Assembly: GCA_937967955.1 (NCBI GenBank) | Contig: CALBUB010000046.1 | Span: 1-9,462 of the forward strand | DNA from: an uncultured Bacillota bacterium | GTDB taxonomy: Bacteria > Bacillota > Clostridia > Tissierellales > Tepidimicrobiaceae | Direction: 5' to 3' | DNA length: 9,462 nucleotides | Shown: positions 6,053 to 9,462 of the stretch, piece by piece | Numbering within the stretch: position 1 is the first letter of the stretch | Layout of the letters: each line of letters begins with the position of its first letter | Translations under genes and position numbers: made by a program | The notes under the pieces: model-generated | The model's input: only the letters and a program-made list of their open reading frames with translations | Databases searched by the model: none | What the model was told of the DNA's origin: nothing

Positions 6053-7066
6053 GTGGTAAAGAATTGGATGAAGATTGTTTTCATATACATAGGAACTGTT
6101 ATTGGTGCAGGATTTGCATCTGGAAGAGAAATAATGGAATTCTTTGCAGTTTATGGAGTAAAAGGAATATTTGGAATGATAATTTCAGGAGTACTATTTT
6201 CTCTAGCTGGAAGCCTGTTGCTGATAAAGATGTACAACAATAGAATAAAAAGCCTACACGACCTATCCAAGAGGATATTTGGAGACAGGTTTTGGCTTAT
6301 ATTTGATACAATTATTGGATTTTCTTTGTATACGGGATATAGCGTTATGATATCAGCAAGTGGAGCTGTATTTGAACAGGAATTATCCCTTTCCTATGAT
6401 TTAGGAATACTATTTATGGTGATAACAACTTTCCTAGTATTTATGTTTAAGCTTGAAGGTTTTTCCTTTATAAATACCCTATTGGTGCCTTTACTTATTA
6501 TTGGCATATTGTTTACTTCCATATATGTTAATATGGCTCAAATATATAACCTCTCAAATGTAGAAGGGGTAAATATAACGGGAAAGGGAAATTTCATCAC
6601 ATCCTCCTTACTTTATTTTGGCTCCAATTCCCTTATAATCATAATAGTTTTTTCTTCCTTACTTCCCCTTATTAAAGATAAGAAAACTGCTATATTTGGA
6701 GGGGCAGTTGGGGGAATTATATTGTTCCTACTTGGACTTTCTATACTTTTATCCATGCTTGTATATTACAATGAAGTAGCTTATCTTGATATTCCAATGC
6801 TTAAAATATGTGATCATATTGGGCCAGCCTATAGGAAGATATATGCTGTAATCCTTTGGACTGCCATATTTACTACTGCCATAGCTAATGGATTTGGATT
6901 TATGAATAGAATATCTAATTCAAGGAGATTATTCTATACAGGGATATTTTGTATATGTGCTATACCCCTAGCAAAGTTTGGCTTTGCAAATCTAGTAAGT
7001 ACCATATATCCAATTTTTGGCTTCATAGGAGTTGGAATGATGCTATTCATTTTGTTATACTTATAG
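6053..7066 (+). CDS. YkvI-family membrane protein (putative transporter)
   Basis: This 337-residue protein is almost wholly hydrophobic, with about ten membrane helices (roughly 7-26, 37-60, 82-106, 115-133, 136-158, 182-205, 212-236, 262-284, 292-308 and 312-335). The N-terminal IGTVIGAGFASGREIMEFF is the hallmark of the YkvI family of Bacillus and Clostridia, related to the LeuT-fold amino acid/polyamine/cation carriers. The unwound G-x-G-x-x-S/A pattern in helix 1 is the usual ligand site of such carriers. Length is normal for the family and the substrate is unknown. The start is a GTG with AGGGGGT about 7 bases upstream; no better ATG fits. It lies after the grd operon's terminator and 25 bases before the hydrolase gene, with which it is probably cotranscribed. 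I could not identify its promoter with confidence. Confidence 0.85.
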   Translation: MVKNWMKIVFIYIGTVIGAGFASGREIMEFFAVYGVKGIFGMIISGVLFSLAGSLLLIKMYNNRIKSLHDLSKRIFGDRFWLIFDTIIGFSLYTGYSVMISASGAVFEQELSLSYDLGILFMVITTFLVFMFKLEGFSFINTLLVPLLIIGILFTSIYVNMAQIYNLSNVEGVNITGKGNFITSSLLYFGSNSLIIIIVFSSLLPLIKDKKTAIFGGAVGGIILFLLGLSILLSMLVYYNEVAYLDIPMLKICDHIGPAYRKIYAVILWTAIFTTAIANGFGFMNRISNSRRLFYTGIFCICAIPLAKFGFANLVSTIYPIFGFIGVGMMLFILLYL

Positions 7067-7091
7067 AAAAAACTCCTAGGGAGATGATTGA

Positions 7092-7907
7092 ATGCCTTAT
7101 ATACATATAGATGGCAAAAGGCTATATTATAGGGAATATGGGAAAGGGACGCCTATAGTCTTTCTAAATGGTTTAATGATGACTACTACAAGCTGGCTTC
7201 CTTTTAAGGATATAGTAGCTAAAAAATACAGAATGCTTACAATAGATTTGCTGGACCAAGGAAGGTCCGATGACTGTAAAGAAGGATATACTATAGATAC
7301 CCAAGTAATCTTTTTAAATAAATTTTTAGATAAGCTAGGCTTACATAAGGTTCATTTATTAGGCATGTCTTATGGTGGGAAGGTAGCTCTAACTTTTACT
7401 ATAAAATATCCTTCTAAAGTTAGCTTACTAATACTTTCCCATACAGCCAGCTTTACATCAAACATTATGAAGGAAATAGGGAAAGGATGGGCATACGCTG
7501 TATCAAGCCTTGATGGAGAAATATTTTCAAGTATTGTACTTCCTTATATGTATTCCTATAGATTTTATGAAAACAATTATAAAGCCATAGAAAGGAATAA
7601 AAAAGCTATTTCAAAAGTTTTAAATGAAAGATGGAAGAATAGGTTTATCAGGAGTTTAGAGAGTATGCTATCTTATGATGTATCCCAGGAGATTAAGAAT
7701 ATTAAAGTGCCTACATTGGTTATCAGTTCAGAATTGGATATGATATCTCCAAGCAATTATCAGGAGTTCATACATAAGCAAATAGAAAATTCCCAATGGG
7801 TAATAATTGAGGAAGCTGGCCATGCAGTTTTATATGAAAAGCCAGAAGAGTATATATCCATAGTAATGGAATTTATAGAGAAGATAGATAAGCCACATAT
7901 CCTATAA
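7092..7907 (+). CDS. Alpha/beta-fold hydrolase
   Basis: This 271-residue cytoplasmic enzyme has the classical alpha/beta hydrolase layout and no signal peptide. The nucleophile elbow is G91-M-S93-Y-G95, the acid is Asp216 (in VISSELDMISP) and the base is His244 (in EEAGHAVLYEKPEE). The oxyanion-hole loop after strand 3 reads FLNGLMM (about 24-30), with Asn-Gly in place of the common His-Gly. A cap domain of about 80 residues lies between 120 and 200. The family includes esterases, lactonases, dehalogenases and peptidases, and nothing here fixes the substrate. Its ATG follows GGGAGATG, 25 bases after the membrane protein gene, so the two may form a transport-plus-hydrolysis pair. Its stop codon lies inside a hairpin. 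Confidence 0.88.
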   Translation: MPYIHIDGKRLYYREYGKGTPIVFLNGLMMTTTSWLPFKDIVAKKYRMLTIDLLDQGRSDDCKEGYTIDTQVIFLNKFLDKLGLHKVHLLGMSYGGKVALTFTIKYPSKVSLLILSHTASFTSNIMKEIGKGWAYAVSSLDGEIFSSIVLPYMYSYRFYENNYKAIERNKKAISKVLNERWKNRFIRSLESMLSYDVSQEIKNIKVPTLVISSELDMISPSNYQEFIHKQIENSQWVIIEEAGHAVLYEKPEEYISIVMEFIEKIDKPHIL

Positions 7908-7930
7908 AGGATATGTGGCCAATATATTTT
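7892..7930 (+). terminator. Hairpin terminator after the hydrolase gene, in a convergent junction
   Basis: GCCACATATCC (7892-7902) pairs with GGATATGTGGC (7909-7919), an 11-bp perfect stem around TATAAA, followed by CAATATATTTTT. The stem spans the hydrolase stop codon (7905-7907). The T run is interrupted, so termination strength is uncertain. It may also serve the convergent gene ending at 7940. Confidence 0.6.
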
Positions 7931-7939
7931 TCCCTTAAA

Positions 7940-9385
7940 TTATATAAAGGGTATATATTTATTGCTGTTTTTTGTATACTTGTTTTTTAAATTATTTTCT
8001 ATAATGTTTATTCCCCTTATTATTTCTTCATTAGAAACTGCACTAAAGCTAATTCTCAAGTAATTGGAATAGGAGTTTTCATCTACGAAAAATATCTTTC
8101 CCGGCACTATGGCCACATTATTTTTTACACATTCATTGTATAAAGAAATGGCGTCTATTTCCTCTGGCAACCTTATCCAAAGGCTAAGGCCTCCTTTAGG
8201 TTCATGGAAGGATATATTGTACTTATTAAGCTTTCTTAACTCTTTTACCATGGTATTGTATTTATCAGCATATACTTTTTTTATGCTTTCTATATGCTTT
8301 TCCCAATAGCCTTTTTTTAAGTATAAATCAAAGGCTCTTTGTAAAAAGCCTGAAGAGGAAATGTCTGCTGTGTGCTTAGCCCTTATTATACTGGCAAATA
8401 AATCTTTAGGTACTGTCATAAAGCCAATTCTTAAGCCTGGCATAAATATCTTGGAAAAGCTCTTTATATATATTACCTTATCTAATTTATCCAGAGATTT
8501 TAAGGGCAACCTTTTTTTATTATCATAATTTAAGTCAGTTAGAAAATCGTCCTCTATTATATAGAAATTATATTTTTCACTTAAGCTGATTAACTCTTTC
8601 TTCTTTTCTTCACTATAGGAGTAGGTAGTAGGGCTTTGGTAGTTGGTCATCATGTATAAGAATTTTGGTCTGTACTTTTTAATATATTTATTGAGTACCT
8701 CTATATCAATTCCATCTTCCAATATGGGTATGCCAATAATCTTTGCTCCCCTAGATTTAAAGGAGGCAATAGCTGCAGAATAAGTTGGATTTTCAACAAA
8801 TATATAATCTCCAGGGGAAATTAATATTTTTGCTATTATATCTATTCCTTGCTGTCCTCCAGATATTACAATCACTTGATCCTTGTCTACATCCATATTG
8901 TAATTTTTATTTAGAAAAGTTGATATAGACCTTCTAAAGGGTTCATATCCATTTATTTCTGGATATACAAAAGCTTTTCCCTTATCCCTATCTAAAACTT
9001 CTATTAATGATTGTTTAAATTCTTCAATAGGAAATAGTTCAGGAGTAGGGGAGACAGATGCAAAATTGATAGAATCTTTAGATATAGGTAGTACACCTTC
9101 TGCCATCAGCTGGATATCTCTATTGTCATCTAAATATTGGCCTTCATTGTAGTTTTTATAGCTTACATAAGTTCCGCTTCCCTTAACAGAAAATATATAG
9201 CCTTCCTTTTCCAGTAGCTTATAAGCATTTACTACTGTTATGTTGTTTACATTTAGTTCCTTAGCTAAACTTCTTATGGAAGGAAGTTTTTCTCCTTCTT
9301 TCAGTTGTTCATTTTCAATCTTTTTTTTGATATTGTTATACAGCTGTATATATAAAGGAATATTTGAATTTTTATCTATCAGCAT
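7940..9385 (-). CDS. MocR-type regulator (GntR winged helix fused to PLP-dependent aminotransferase domain)
   Basis: This 481-residue protein is of normal MocR/GabR/PdxR length. Residues 1-74 form a GntR winged helix (IPLYIQLYNNIKKKIE, then LPSIRSLAKELNVNNITVVNAYKLLEKEG and GSGTYV). The rest is a fold-type I aminotransferase. The PLP lysine is Lys312 in KSFSKIFMPGLRIGFM. Other cofactor or substrate residues seen are the EDDF acid pair at 278-281, NYQSPT at 249-254 and Arg444 in YLRISFS. The start ATG at 9385 has AGGAGGT 7 bases upstream. Such proteins sense PLP or an amino-acid-PLP adduct and control vitamin B6, GABA or transport genes, often divergently. The partner here would lie beyond the right edge. 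A perfect palindrome next to the -10 suggests it represses itself. It is convergent with the hydrolase gene and may be unrelated to it. Confidence 0.93.
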   Translation of the reverse strand: MLIDKNSNIPLYIQLYNNIKKKIENEQLKEGEKLPSIRSLAKELNVNNITVVNAYKLLEKEGYIFSVKGSGTYVSYKNYNEGQYLDDNRDIQLMAEGVLPISKDSINFASVSPTPELFPIEEFKQSLIEVLDRDKGKAFVYPEINGYEPFRRSISTFLNKNYNMDVDKDQVIVISGGQQGIDIIAKILISPGDYIFVENPTYSAAIASFKSRGAKIIGIPILEDGIDIEVLNKYIKKYRPKFLYMMTNYQSPTTYSYSEEKKKELISLSEKYNFYIIEDDFLTDLNYDNKKRLPLKSLDKLDKVIYIKSFSKIFMPGLRIGFMTVPKDLFASIIRAKHTADISSSGFLQRAFDLYLKKGYWEKHIESIKKVYADKYNTMVKELRKLNKYNISFHEPKGGLSLWIRLPEEIDAISLYNECVKNNVAIVPGKIFFVDENSYSNYLRISFSAVSNEEIIRGINIIENNLKNKYTKNSNKYIPFI

Positions 9386-9398
9386 TTCTTACCTCCTA

Positions 9399-9416
9399 AA
9401 ATGTATCGATACATTT
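9399..9416. promoter_or_regulatory. 18-bp perfect palindrome, candidate MocR operator
   Basis: AAATGTATCGATACATTT is a perfect 18-bp palindrome lying directly downstream of the -10 and across the expected transcription start of the MocR gene. This is a classical repressor position and suggests autoregulation. GntR-type winged helices bind such dyads; binding here is inferred. Confidence 0.65.
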
Positions 9417-9444
9417 ATTATATCAAATTTTGTAATTAGTACAA
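9417..9444 (-). promoter_or_regulatory. Promoter of the MocR-type regulator gene
   Basis: On the minus strand TTGTAC (9439-9444), a 16-base spacer and a consensus TATAAT (9417-9422) form a strong housekeeping promoter. The start would be near 9410, inside the palindrome, leaving a leader of about 25 nt with AGGAGGT before the ATG. Confidence 0.72.
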
Positions 9445-9462
9445 ATAATTTTCTGGGTTTTT

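Noticed and set aside
7073..7083. CTCC-TAG-GGAG mini-hairpin at the hydrolase ribosome binding site
   Set aside because: Four base pairs with a 3-nt loop are too weak to claim regulation.
7932..7951. CCCTT/AAGGG inverted repeat as the terminator of the MocR gene
   Set aside because: The stem is only 5 bp with an A/T-rich loop and overlaps the coding end. The 7892-7919 hairpin is much stronger.

Overview
The window looks like chromosome of a low-GC, strictly anaerobic, amino-acid-fermenting Firmicute of the class Clostridia; a Tissierella- or Peptostreptococcaceae-like Stickland organism is my inference. The grounds are AT-rich intergenic DNA, strong AGGAGG-type ribosome binding sites, a 5S rRNA of Gram-positive type, and two genes read through in-frame UGA codons as selenocysteine in the glycine/sarcosine/betaine reductase family. 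No species can be named from the sequence alone.

Layout. The left edge (1-213) is the end of an rRNA operon: the last bases of 23S, a complete 5S gene and a strong hairpin terminator that also serves the opposing gene. A TetR-family repressor (212-877, minus) faces away from a reductase operon (1243-5958, plus). The space between them (878-1242) holds two back-to-back extended -10 promoters. The reductase-side promoter carries two palindromic boxes, one on its -35 and one in its spacer, as expected of a repressor operator. The operon encodes selenoprotein A (GrdA, Sec45), a GrdE/G/I-type pyruvoyl proprotein, a GrdB/F/H-type selenoprotein (Sec350 in UxxCxxC) and a BCCT-family betaine/choline-type transporter. 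A 15-bp perfect hairpin lies before the transporter and a classical terminator after it.

How the genes work together (inference). The BCCT carrier imports a quaternary amine, probably glycine betaine. Component B (the GrdI- and GrdH-like proteins) activates it and releases trimethylamine. GrdA receives the two-carbon unit as a Se-carboxymethyl group, which component C would convert to acetyl phosphate. Component C (GrdC/GrdD) and the thioredoxin system are not here, so they must be shared from another locus. The substrate assignment rests mainly on the transporter; sarcosine remains possible.

The right part (6053-9462) is a different region: a YkvI-family membrane protein and an alpha/beta hydrolase probably cotranscribed on the plus strand, converging on a MocR-type (GntR-aminotransferase fusion) regulator on the minus strand. 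The MocR promoter is complete, with a perfect 18-bp palindrome directly downstream of the -10. The gene this regulator controls may lie beyond the right edge.

Most worth following are the two recoded UGA codons with their putative SECIS hairpins, the twin-palindrome promoter opposite the TetR gene, and the compact betaine-uptake-plus-reduction module. No mobile element, CRISPR array, tRNA or known riboswitch was seen.
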